DNA from: Ignavibacteria bacterium CG2_30_36_16
GTDB taxonomy: Bacteria; Bacteroidota; Ignavibacteria; Ignavibacteriales; Ignavibacteriaceae
Reading direction: 5' to 3'
Assembly (NCBI GenBank): GCA_001873185.1
Contig: MNYQ01000206.1
Coordinates: forward strand, 1 to 49,541
DNA: 49,541 nt
Position 1 is the stretch's first letter. Each line of letters starts with the position of its first letter. The notes under the pieces were generated by a model. It searched no databases. It was given only the letters and a program-made list of their open reading frames with translations, and was not told where the DNA came from. Position numbers and translations under genes: made by a program. Shown here one piece after another: positions 1-7,991 of the stretch.

Positions 1-166
1 GTACGATATACTCGGCAGACAGATTACAACTCTCGCAGACGACTACAAAGAACCGGGCAGTTACGAATACAGATTTGACGCCTCATCCTACGCAAGCGGC
101 GTTTACGTTTACCGGTTAACAACTGATAATTTTGTTGTCTCAAAGAAGATGCTTTATTTAAAATAG
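1..166 (+). CDS. C-terminal fragment of a T9SS type A sorting-domain protein
   Basis: The reading frame is open from base 2 to a TAG at 164-166 and enters from outside the window. The 54 visible residues begin YDILGRQITTL and end in VSKKMLYLK. This matches the second half of the type IX secretion type A sorting domain seen in full in three other proteins of the window (…VLGQEVMTL… and …KKMxLxK). This tail directs export across the outer membrane and is then cleaved and replaced by a surface anchor. The function of the missing N-terminal part cannot be known from here. Confidence 0.85.
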   Translation, partial: YDILGRQITTLADDYKEPGSYEYRFDASSYASGVYVYRLTTDNFVVSKKMLYLK

Positions 167-379
167 TCTCATATATAATAGAAGCAGATCAAAATTAAAT
201 TTTAATTCAACTATAAAATACCTTTTGCCATTTCGTTACGCCGCAGGCGGGGCGGAATGGCAATCGTTATTTGCATCTTAAAACAATTATAATTTACCAA
301 TTCCTAATCCTTGCTCATTCCCCTTTGACATTTTATCTTTACACACACCTTTTGATTATTTCAGTTCACCGGATCAAAT
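167..379. other. intergenic region upstream of pabB-pabC
   Basis: This 213-base gap carries no open frame of note. It holds the promoter-like sequence at 311-341 described separately. No intrinsic terminator with a clear GC stem and T-run is seen after the upstream gene. Confidence 0.5.
311..341 (+). promoter_or_regulatory. Bacteroidota-type promoter for pabB-pabC
   Basis: TTGC at 311-314 is followed after exactly 19 bases by TATCTTTA at 334-341. This fits the Bacteroidota sigma-A layout (TTTG, about 19 bases, TAnnTTTG). The start codon at 380 lies 38 bases further on. The same spacing occurs upstream of three other genes in the window. Confidence 0.55.
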
Positions 380-2245
380 ATGAAAATAAATAACATACTG
401 GAATCACTGACGGATGGCGAGACCGCTGCATTTTTTTATACTCCGGTTATCTATCCCGATGCAGAAAGTATTTTGTTTGTTAAACCGGCTGAAATAATAA
501 CTGCGTATAATTCCGATGATATCATCCCGGAAATAAAAAAAGCGGAGGAAATGATAAACAGCGGGCTTAAAGGTTTTGCTTTAATAAATTACGAAACAGG
601 CTATCTTCTTGAAAAAAAATTAGCAAAATACTTTAACCGTTCTCAATCTCCATTATTATATTTCTATTTATTTGATGAGAATAACTGCAAACATTTTTTA
701 TCCTCATCAATCCGTTTTGTAAAAGATGATTTCAAAAAATCATTCTCGATAAAAAATTATGCATTAAATACATCTCTGGAAGAATATACTTCAGCGATCG
801 AACGAATAAAAAATTACATTGCTGCCGGCGATACTTATCAGGTTAATTATACTTTAAAAGGGAAATTTGATTTTGAAGGTGAAATTCATTCATTATTCCT
901 TAATCTTCTTTTCAATCAATCGGCGCGTTATACCGCATTGATAAACAGAGGAGATGATTTCATTATTTCATTTTCGCCGGAACTGTTTTTTGATCTTAGG
1001 AACAAGGTTATTACAACGAAACCTATGAAAGGCACGGCACGAAGGGGAGTAACACACGGCGGGGATGAAACTCAAAAATTTGTATTGACGCACAGCGAAA
1101 AAGAGAAAGCGGAAAACCTGATGATAGTCGATCTACTACGGAACGACATCGGCAGAATATCAAAATTTGGTTCGGTAAAGGTTGAAAATCTTTTTGATGT
1201 TGAAAAATATGAATCGCTCTTACAAATGGTTTCAACGGTAAGTGGAGAATTAAATGATGATGTTGATTTAGCCGGAATTATTAAAAATATATTCCCGTGC
1301 GGTTCGATAACGGGCGCTCCTAAAATAAGGACGATGGAAATTATCAAAGAGTTGGAAAAAGAGGGAAGGGGGATTTACACCGGAGCAATTGGTTTATTGG
1401 ATAAAGTTGGAACGACTTTTAACGTTGCGATAAGGACAGTTGTAATTAATAAGAAAACTGGAAAAGGAGAAATCGGAATTGGCGGCGGTATTGTCTGGGA
1501 TAGTGATGCACAAAAGGAATATGATGAAGCGCTCCTTAAAAGCCGCTTTCTAACTTCTCCGGCAGGTTATTTCAAAATTTTTGAAACTATGCTTGTTAAG
1601 AAAAACCAGGTAATATTTATTAACGAACATATTGAGCGGCTTAAAAACGCCGCTTCATTTTTCTTGTTTAAATTTGATGAAGAAAAAATTATTAGTGAAA
1701 TTCTAATTAATATTGAATCAATCGATGGAAGAAAAGATTACCGTTACAGGCTAAGTTTGACAAAGTGGGGCGAATTAATTCATCAAGTAAATGAATACAA
1801 AAAATTTGATAGTGAAGTAAAAGTAATTATTTCTTCCGTGCAGGTTAATAGCCAATCGCAGTATTTATATTTCAAAACAACAAACCGGCAGTTGTATGAA
1901 TCCGAATATGCAAGATATTTATTGATGGGATTTTTTGACGTTCTTTTCTTCAACGAAAAAGGGGAGTTGACCGAAGGAGCCATCACAAATATATTTGTAA
2001 AAATAGGAGAAGAGATTTTTACTCCACCCTCGAAATGCGGGCTGCTAACCGGCATTTACCGCAATTATTATATCGACACGCATTCTAACATTCAAAGAAA
2101 AATTATATCACTCGAAGATTTATACAACGCCGATGAAATAATACTTACAAACTCTCTACGCGGTGAAATAAAAGTTGATGTACTTTATTTTAATGAAAAA
2201 GAATTTAAGTCATTCAATTTGAAGAAGTCGAAAGACAAAAGTTAG
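380..2245 (+). CDS. pabB-pabC: aminodeoxychorismate synthase component I fused to aminodeoxychorismate lyase
   Basis: This 621-residue protein joins two enzymes of p-aminobenzoate (folate) synthesis. Roughly residues 1-390 are a chorismate-binding PabB domain, shown by PMKGTARRG, an EKYESLLQMVSTVSG segment and GSITGAPKIRTME. The remainder is a PLP-dependent lyase of the PabC/branched-chain aminotransferase fold. It has the probable Schiff-base lysine in FKTTNRQLYE and the cofactor-contacting glutamate in EGAITNIF. PabB makes aminodeoxychorismate from chorismate and an amino group, and PabC releases pyruvate to give p-aminobenzoate. PabB-PabC fusions are known in many bacteria. The glutaminase partner PabA is not in the window. 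The gene appears monocistronic, with its own promoter and an ATG start. Confidence 0.93.
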   Translation: MKINNILESLTDGETAAFFYTPVIYPDAESILFVKPAEIITAYNSDDIIPEIKKAEEMINSGLKGFALINYETGYLLEKKLAKYFNRSQSPLLYFYLFDENNCKHFLSSSIRFVKDDFKKSFSIKNYALNTSLEEYTSAIERIKNYIAAGDTYQVNYTLKGKFDFEGEIHSLFLNLLFNQSARYTALINRGDDFIISFSPELFFDLRNKVITTKPMKGTARRGVTHGGDETQKFVLTHSEKEKAENLMIVDLLRNDIGRISKFGSVKVENLFDVEKYESLLQMVSTVSGELNDDVDLAGIIKNIFPCGSITGAPKIRTMEIIKELEKEGRGIYTGAIGLLDKVGTTFNVAIRTVVINKKTGKGEIGIGGGIVWDSDAQKEYDEALLKSRFLTSPAGYFKIFETMLVKKNQVIFINEHIERLKNAASFFLFKFDEEKIISEILINIESIDGRKDYRYRLSLTKWGELIHQVNEYKKFDSEVKVIISSVQVNSQSQYLYFKTTNRQLYESEYARYLLMGFFDVLFFNEKGELTEGAITNIFVKIGEEIFTPPSKCGLLTGIYRNYYIDTHSNIQRKIISLEDLYNADEIILTNSLRGEIKVDVLYFNEKEFKSFNLKKSKDKS

Positions 2246-2627
2246 AGGGAAAATAGTCTCCAACTCTTCTTATATCTTCGTAAAAAATTTTACAGATGGT
2301 CTATTGTTTAAAGATTAAGACATCGGATCAATTTGTTCCCGCAGCCTGTTTAACTTCATTTGAGTTCAATAATAAATAATAAATGAGTCTACTCTAAAAA
2401 GGTTGTCGCTGTCTGTTAGTCCGTTAGTCAACGGATTAGTTAACGGACAATGACGGTGAGGTCATTCTTTTGAAAAATAAAGGCAATGCCTTTTTGGGTA
2501 GCTCGCAATGACGAAAATAAAAAATACTGGTTTAAAGTAGACTCATAAATTATAATTCACCAATTCGACAATTCCCCAAAATTTTTCTATCTTAGTTCAT
2601 AATTTCATTAAAAATAAATGTAAGTGG
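2246..2627. other. intergenic region with nested palindromic repeat element
   Basis: This 382-base stretch has no convincing gene. Most of it is a nested inverted-repeat element at 2383-2546. The end nearest the next gene contains TTCG at 2564 and TATCTTAG at 2588-2595, a weaker copy of the promoter layout seen elsewhere, which may serve the isoprenoid/PTS operon. Confidence 0.5.
2383..2546. repeat. nested inverted-repeat (REP/MITE-like) element
   Basis: ATGAGTCTACT at 2383-2393 is an exact inverted match to AGTAGACTCAT at 2536-2546. Inside lies a hairpin at 2419-2448 with arms GTCCGTTA and TAACGGAC. A GTCATT/AATGACG pair and the palindrome-like AAAGGCAATGCCTTT (about 2479-2493) follow. No coding capacity is apparent. 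The organisation resembles the element at 36128-36280. Confidence 0.6.
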
Positions 2628-3674
2628 ATGCCGGAAAGTTCTGAAAATATTTCAAAGCGAAAAAAAGAACATATTGAATTGTGTCTGACTGACGATGTTT
2701 CCTTTAAAGAAAAAACTACGGGTTTCGAACACTACGACTTTGTTCATTATGCACCGACTGAAGTTGAAATTGATAAGATCGATTTCGCGCAAAAGTTTTT
2801 TAATAAGTTAATTCAGTTTCCCTTTCTTATTTCGTGTATGACCGGTGGTACAATTGAAGCGGAAAGTATTAATGCAAAACTTGCAATAGCAGCAAATGAG
2901 TTGAGAATTCCAATAGGCATTGGAAGTCAACGGCAAATGTTTGAGGATAAAATGAATGTTCAATCATTTCAGATTATAAGAATTAATGCTCCGAACGTTC
3001 CGGTGCTTGGCAATATTGGTGCAGCGCAGGTTGTACGATACAAAAGTATTGACCCGATAAAATATATGATTGAAATAATTGATGCCGATGTGATGGTAGT
3101 GCATCTCAATCCTCTTCAAGAACTTCTTCAAAAAAACGGCGAACCTAACTTTGCAGGATTATTATCTTGCATAGAAAAAATTGCGAATGAAATTGAAGTG
3201 CCGCTTTTTGTCAAAGAAGTTGGAGCGGGAATCTCAGCATCGGCTTCAAAATCGTTATTAGATGCGGGCGTTAAGGGGATTGATATTGCTGGCGCCGGCG
3301 GCACAAGCTGGGCTGGAGTGGAAATATTGAGGAACAACGAAGACGAACGGGATTATTTTTGGGATTGGGGGCTGCCGAGTTCGTATTGCATTAGGACTAA
3401 TGCCGCATTGAAAAACGACTACGATTTTGTTTTAATAGGTTCGGGTGGAATTAATTCGGCAGTTGATGCCGCAAAAGCATTTGCACTCGGAGCGGACATT
3501 ATCGCATCGGCAAGAACAATATTGCAGCAGCTTAACAAAAACAATGTTGAGGGTGTAATTGAATTAATCGAAGGTTGGTTTGCGTTTATTAAAAAAATTA
3601 TGTTTTTAACGGGTTCGAAAAGCTTATCGGAATTAAGGAAAAGCAAATTAAAATTAAAAGAAGAACTTCATTGA
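2628..3674 (+). CDS. fni: type 2 isopentenyl-diphosphate delta-isomerase
   Basis: This FMN-dependent TIM-barrel enzyme (348 residues) interconverts isopentenyl diphosphate and dimethylallyl diphosphate. Diagnostic segments are ISCMTGGT, IGIGSQRQMFED, VHLNPLQELLQKNGEPNF and IDIAGAGGTSWAGVE, which form the FMN and substrate sites of the family. The length is typical. It is unrelated to the Idi (type 1) enzyme. It is the first gene of a run in which each stop overlaps or nearly touches the next start. The following gene is a polyprenyl diphosphate synthase that would use its products. Confidence 0.95.
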   Translation: MPESSENISKRKKEHIELCLTDDVSFKEKTTGFEHYDFVHYAPTEVEIDKIDFAQKFFNKLIQFPFLISCMTGGTIEAESINAKLAIAANELRIPIGIGSQRQMFEDKMNVQSFQIIRINAPNVPVLGNIGAAQVVRYKSIDPIKYMIEIIDADVMVVHLNPLQELLQKNGEPNFAGLLSCIEKIANEIEVPLFVKEVGAGISASASKSLLDAGVKGIDIAGAGGTSWAGVEILRNNEDERDYFWDWGLPSSYCIRTNAALKNDYDFVLIGSGGINSAVDAAKAFALGADIIASARTILQQLNKNNVEGVIELIEGWFAFIKKIMFLTGSKSLSELRKSKLKLKEELH

Positions 3675-4663
3675 AAAATTCAGTTAATAAATTTCTTTCT
3701 CTTTATAATTCGGAGAAAGTTAAAGTTGAAAAAGTACTTGCGATTTCATTAAGAAAAAGAAATCCAGAATCATTATATAAACCGGGTGAATATATTATTG
3801 CAGGCGGTGGAAAAAGATTACGCCCGCTGCTCGTTTTGCTTTCAGCGATGGCAGTCTCTGATAAAAAAATTAAGCCATATTATGCTTCAGCCGCCGTAGA
3901 ACTGCTTCATAATTTTACGCTTGTGCATGACGATATAATGGATAACGCAGATATAAGACGCGGAAGACCAACGCTTCATAAAATGTATTCATTAGATACT
4001 GCAATACTCGTCGGCGATAGTTTGCTGAGTGTTGCTTATGAATATCTTTTAAAAGACTGCAACGGCAATGCAAAAGAAGTTTTAAAAGCATTTACTCAAG
4101 GGCTTGTGGAGGTTTGCGAAGGGCAAAGTATGGACAAAGACTTCGAGTTGAAGCAGAAAGTATCCATCGAAGAATATCTTCTGATGATAGAAAAGAAAAC
4201 TGCTGCTATGGCGGAGATGTGCTGCAAAATTGGCGCTTATCTTGGCGGCGGGACAGAAGTAGAAGTAAAAGCGCTTTCAAAGTTTGGGAAGAATATTGGT
4301 ATCGCTTTTCAGATACAGGATGATTTGCTCGATATTTCTGCTGACGAAAAAGAGTTTGGCAAAATTGTTGGGGGCGATTTAATGGAGGGAAAGAAAACTT
4401 ATCTTTTCTTAAAAGCTCTATCCAAAGCTAAAGGAGAAGATAATAAATTACTTGAAAAAGTAACCGAGAGAAAAGGGATAAAACAAAACCAAATAAAAAA
4501 GTATAAACTATTATACCAAAAACTTGGCGTACTGGAAGACAGCCGGGATGAAATAATCAACTATACAAAAAAAGCTTTGTTCTCTTTAAAAGTTTTAAAA
4601 AACGAAGATGACAGGGAAATGTTTACCTGGCTTGCAAATTCATTAATCAAACGAAATAAATAA
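3671..4663 (+). CDS. polyprenyl (farnesyl/geranylgeranyl) diphosphate synthase
   Basis: This all-alpha trans-prenyltransferase of 330 residues condenses isopentenyl diphosphate with allylic diphosphates. The first aspartate-rich motif is DDIMD at 87-91, followed by RRGRPTLH. The second is FQIQDDLLD ending at residue 221. The first motif lacks the two-residue insertion of E. coli IspA, and a single aromatic (Phe82) sits five residues before it. That pattern is found in archaeal-type GGPP synthases, so a C20 product is possible but is inference. The start is TTG at 3671, overlapping the upstream TGA, which suggests translational coupling with fni. Confidence 0.9.
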   Translation: MKNSVNKFLSLYNSEKVKVEKVLAISLRKRNPESLYKPGEYIIAGGGKRLRPLLVLLSAMAVSDKKIKPYYASAAVELLHNFTLVHDDIMDNADIRRGRPTLHKMYSLDTAILVGDSLLSVAYEYLLKDCNGNAKEVLKAFTQGLVEVCEGQSMDKDFELKQKVSIEEYLLMIEKKTAAMAEMCCKIGAYLGGGTEVEVKALSKFGKNIGIAFQIQDDLLDISADEKEFGKIVGGDLMEGKKTYLFLKALSKAKGEDNKLLEKVTERKGIKQNQIKKYKLLYQKLGVLEDSRDEIINYTKKALFSLKVLKNEDDREMFTWLANSLIKRNK

Positions 4664-4929
4664 TGATTGAAAAAACGGTTAAGATAGTCAATAAAGCAGG
4701 TCTTCATACTAGACCGGCGGCTACGATAGTTAAACTTGCAGCAAGACATAAATGCGAGTTTTTTATTTCAAAAGACGGTATGAATATAAACGGTAAAAGC
4801 ATTATCGGAGTTATGACGCTTGCCGCAGAAATGGGCTCGGAATTAGTTTTAACTTTTGAAGGTGAAGGAGAAGAAGCAGCAGCAGCAGAAATTATTGATT
4901 ATATTAGCAGAGGATTTGATGAGCAGTGA
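4663..4929 (+). CDS. ptsH: HPr family phosphocarrier protein
   Basis: This 88-residue HPr has the active-site histidine at position 15 in GLHTRPAA and the regulatory serine at exactly position 46 in NGKSIIGVM. It would accept phosphate from the Enzyme I encoded immediately downstream. The serine suggests possible HPr kinase control, although no kinase gene is in the window. The ATG overlaps the upstream stop (TAATG). No sugar-specific EII component is visible nearby, so the role may be regulatory or may serve EII proteins encoded elsewhere. Confidence 0.93.
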   Translation: MIEKTVKIVNKAGLHTRPAATIVKLAARHKCEFFISKDGMNINGKSIIGVMTLAAEMGSELVLTFEGEGEEAAAAEIIDYISRGFDEQ

Positions 4930-6692
4930 AAACATTTAAACAAATATATGACCATGCAGAAAACAAAATAACGGGTATAGCCGCAGCGCCCGGTATAGTC
5001 ATCGGACCGGTTTATCTTTACACACGAGAAAAGCTCGAAGTGATTAACGAGGAGATATCAAATTGTAGGGAAGCCGTAAAAAATTTTAGAGATGCTCTTC
5101 TTAAAGCAAAAAAAGAATTAAGTAAAGTGTTTGAGCTTGCGAAAGAGAAAATGGGCGGGGAGCGCGCTGCAATATTTGAAGCACAGTTGATGATACTTGA
5201 CGATCCGATATTGATTGAAACTATTGAAAACAGAATATACTCAGAAAAACGTCTTCCCGAGTATATTGTTGATGATGAGATTTCGAAGTATCAAAAAATG
5301 ATGATGAGCGCACACGAATCTTATATGAAAGAACGAGCGCACGATATTGGAGATATTAAAAACCGTATCGTCCGCAATCTTCAAAAGAAAAGATGGCAGT
5401 CGAAAATAAAAAAAGAAGCGATTGTAATAAGCGAATCTCTTTCCCCCGCTGATACTGTTTTATTCAGCCGGAATGATGTGAAGGGATTTGTAACCGACCA
5501 CGGCGGACTAACATCCCATGCTGCAATAATTTCCCGTTCTCTAAATATCCCTGCTGTCGTTGGAACACACAATGCGTCGCATCTGATACATGATGGTGAT
5601 ATAGTGATAATTGACGGATTTCACGGCTACATTCTTTATAATCCTGATGAAAAGCAAATATCATTTTTCGAAAGCAAACTTGAGAAATTAAAAGCGCTTC
5701 AAAGAGAACTTGAAGAGTATAAAGGCAAACCAGCAATTACTACAGACGGCAAGGAAATACATTTGAGCGCCAATGTAGATGTAAGCGGTGAAATTGATAT
5801 CGTTATTACAAGCGGCGCAAAGGGAATAGGGCTTTACCGTACGGAACAGGTGCTTGAGGAACTAAGTGAATTCCCAACTGAAGAAGAGCAGGCAAAAATA
5901 TATCGTAATCTTTCCTCGAGAGTTTACCCCAATAATATCGTAATACGAGCTTTCGATATAGGTGGTGATAAATTTAAGTATTATGATTTTCAGGAACCAA
6001 ATCCGTTTCTTGGTTTAAGGGGAATAAGACTTCTTTTAGAAAATAAAACTCTCTTTAAAAATCAGATTCGGGCTGTTCTGCAGGCAAGCGAAAATAAAAA
6101 TATTCATTTTATGATCCCGATGGTTTCAACAATTCTCGAAATTAGAGAAACAAAAAAAATGATTGAGGAATGTAAAAAAGAATTAAAGAAAGAAGGAAAA
6201 AATTTCGATAGAAATATGAAAGTTGGAATGATGGTCGAAGTGCCTTCTGCAGCAGTGATGGCTGAATTATTTGCTAAAGAAGTGGACTTCTTCAGCATCG
6301 GCACTAATGATTTGATCCAGTATTTAATGGCTGTAGATAGAGGGAATGATTTGGTCTCGGATTTATATCAACAATTCAGCCCGGCTGTTATCAGAACTAT
6401 TTCTTATATAGTTAGAGAAGCTAAAAAAGCGAAGAAGGAAGTTAGCCTGTGCGGTGAAATGGCAGCGGATACTCTTGCAATTCCACTTCTAATAGGGCTC
6501 GGATTGGAATCACTTAGCATTTCCCCGTCAACAATCGCTTATGCAACGAGGATTATCCGGAGTATTTCTTATAAGAAAGCAAAAAAACTTGCCGCCGATT
6601 GTCTATCCTGTTCGGTAGAAAAAGATGTTATAGACAGGATAGAGAAATTTTTCGAAGAAAATTCAATCACAAGAACAAGGAACTTAATTTAA
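4926..6692 (+). CDS. ptsI: phosphoenolpyruvate-protein phosphotransferase, PTS Enzyme I
   Basis: This 588-residue enzyme transfers phosphate from phosphoenolpyruvate to HPr. The phosphorylated histidine is His198 in GGLTSHAAIISR. The C-terminal PEP-binding barrel shows LGLRGIRLLL, SIGTNDLIQYLMAVDRGND and the active-site cysteine in SLCGEMAADT. There is no N-terminal GAF domain, so it is a standard EI and not the nitrogen-PTS PtsP form. The start is GTG at 4926, overlapping the ptsH stop. A glucose/mannose phosphate isomerase gene begins two bases after its stop. Confidence 0.95.
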   Translation: MKTFKQIYDHAENKITGIAAAPGIVIGPVYLYTREKLEVINEEISNCREAVKNFRDALLKAKKELSKVFELAKEKMGGERAAIFEAQLMILDDPILIETIENRIYSEKRLPEYIVDDEISKYQKMMMSAHESYMKERAHDIGDIKNRIVRNLQKKRWQSKIKKEAIVISESLSPADTVLFSRNDVKGFVTDHGGLTSHAAIISRSLNIPAVVGTHNASHLIHDGDIVIIDGFHGYILYNPDEKQISFFESKLEKLKALQRELEEYKGKPAITTDGKEIHLSANVDVSGEIDIVITSGAKGIGLYRTEQVLEELSEFPTEEEQAKIYRNLSSRVYPNNIVIRAFDIGGDKFKYYDFQEPNPFLGLRGIRLLLENKTLFKNQIRAVLQASENKNIHFMIPMVSTILEIRETKKMIEECKKELKKEGKNFDRNMKVGMMVEVPSAAVMAELFAKEVDFFSIGTNDLIQYLMAVDRGNDLVSDLYQQFSPAVIRTISYIVREAKKAKKEVSLCGEMAADTLAIPLLIGLGLESLSISPSTIAYATRIIRSISYKKAKKLAADCLSCSVEKDVIDRIEKFFEENSITRTRNLI

Positions 6693-6693
6693 T

Positions 6694-7728
6694 ATGAACA
6701 TAAAAAATTTGGTGAACAAACACGACCCGCAAAACCAATTTGAAGTATTGGTTAATTCGTATCAACAGATAGAATTCGCATGGGAAAATAAGTTTAATGT
6801 TTCATCTGCTGCAAATAAAAAATTTAATAATATCGTTATAGCCGGTCTTGGTGGCTCCGCTATAAGCGCAGATTTAATTTCAAATTTTCTACACGAAGAT
6901 TTAATGCTGCCGCTAACTGTGGTACGAAGCTACAATCTTCCCAAATTTGCGGATGAAAATACACTTCTACTTTGCTCAACATATTCGGGCAATACAGAAG
7001 AAACAAATTCTGTTTTAGTTGAAGGATACAAAAAAAAATGCACGGTGATATGTATAACAACAGGCGGTAAAGCAGGCAAATTTGCCGCTGAAAAAAGTAT
7101 TCCTGTTGTTCATGTAAAAGAAGGATACCAGCCGAGGTATGCTCTTGGCGTAAGCTTTTTTACAGTGCTTAAAGTTCTGCAGCAGCTAAATCTAATTGAT
7201 AATCAAACCGGATATGTGGAAAAAATATTACAACTCTGGAAAGAAAAGGGAGAAGAATTTTCGAAAGAAAACAACCCGGCAATTAATTATGCCGAACAAC
7301 TTATAGGATTTGTTCCGGTTATATATTCTGCTGCCGAACTTACTAACGCTGTTGGGTATCGTTTTAAAAGCCAGTTGAATGAAAATTCCAAACTGCATGC
7401 TTTTGCCGGCGTAATTCCGGAAATGAATCACAATGAAATTATCGGCTGGGAAACATTCAACGCTTCTTTGTTAAACGCAAAACTTATAAATATTATCGAC
7501 AGAGATTATCATCCCCAGATATTAAAGCGATTTGAAATTACTTCGCAGCTTGTAAAAAAAGCAGGCGCTGATGTTATAAACCTTGAAAGCAGCCTTGAAG
7601 ATTTTAAAGTGAGAATAATGGATCTAACATATTTATGCGATTGGATATCATACTACCTGGCAATTCTAAGAGGAAAAGATCCTTCTGAAATAGATTACAT
7701 ACATTACTTAAAAGAGAAATTAGCTTAA
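6694..7728 (+). CDS. bifunctional phosphoglucose/phosphomannose isomerase
   Basis: This 344-residue double-SIS-domain isomerase interconverts fructose-6-phosphate with glucose-6-phosphate and mannose-6-phosphate. It has IAGLGGSAISADL and the phosphate-binding CSTYSGNTEET in the first SIS domain. NENSKLHAFAGVIPEMNHNE, with the catalytic Glu/His region, lies in the second. The size matches archaeal and Bacteroidota PGI/PMI enzymes and not the long classical Pgi. It is the last gene of the fni-to-isomerase operon, whose reading frames overlap or nearly touch throughout. Confidence 0.92.
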   Translation: MNIKNLVNKHDPQNQFEVLVNSYQQIEFAWENKFNVSSAANKKFNNIVIAGLGGSAISADLISNFLHEDLMLPLTVVRSYNLPKFADENTLLLCSTYSGNTEETNSVLVEGYKKKCTVICITTGGKAGKFAAEKSIPVVHVKEGYQPRYALGVSFFTVLKVLQQLNLIDNQTGYVEKILQLWKEKGEEFSKENNPAINYAEQLIGFVPVIYSAAELTNAVGYRFKSQLNENSKLHAFAGVIPEMNHNEIIGWETFNASLLNAKLINIIDRDYHPQILKRFEITSQLVKKAGADVINLESSLEDFKVRIMDLTYLCDWISYYLAILRGKDPSEIDYIHYLKEKLA

Positions 7729-7991
7729 GCTGAAGTAATGAATAAATCAAATGCTGTTTTGATGCCGGATGTTTTTTGTTTGATGTTAGTGCTTTAATGT
7801 TGGATGTTAAATTTTCGTTTGCAATTTTTTCAAACTTCTGATGTCTAATCTGGACGAGCCAGAACCAAATTATTTGAGATGAGTGATTGAATGATAAGCA
7901 TTCATCCATGCATCTTCATTCATTCATGCTTTTTAGTCTTTTAGTTTGCAAATATTCAACTACATATTACAAGAATATTAGTGTTAAGGTA
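7729..7991. other. intergenic region with short GATGTT repeats
   Basis: This 263-base gap contains several loose copies of a GGATGTT/TGATGTTAG motif between 7750 and 7810 and no clear terminator or gene. A frame from 7887 continues into the next gene, but its first codons look like intergenic sequence and lack a ribosome binding site. Confidence 0.4.

Noticed and set aside
7887-7991. N-terminal extension of the zincin fusion from TTG 7887
   Set aside because: It has no ribosome binding site. The sequence resembles intergenic repeats and would place 50 extra residues before the signal peptide.
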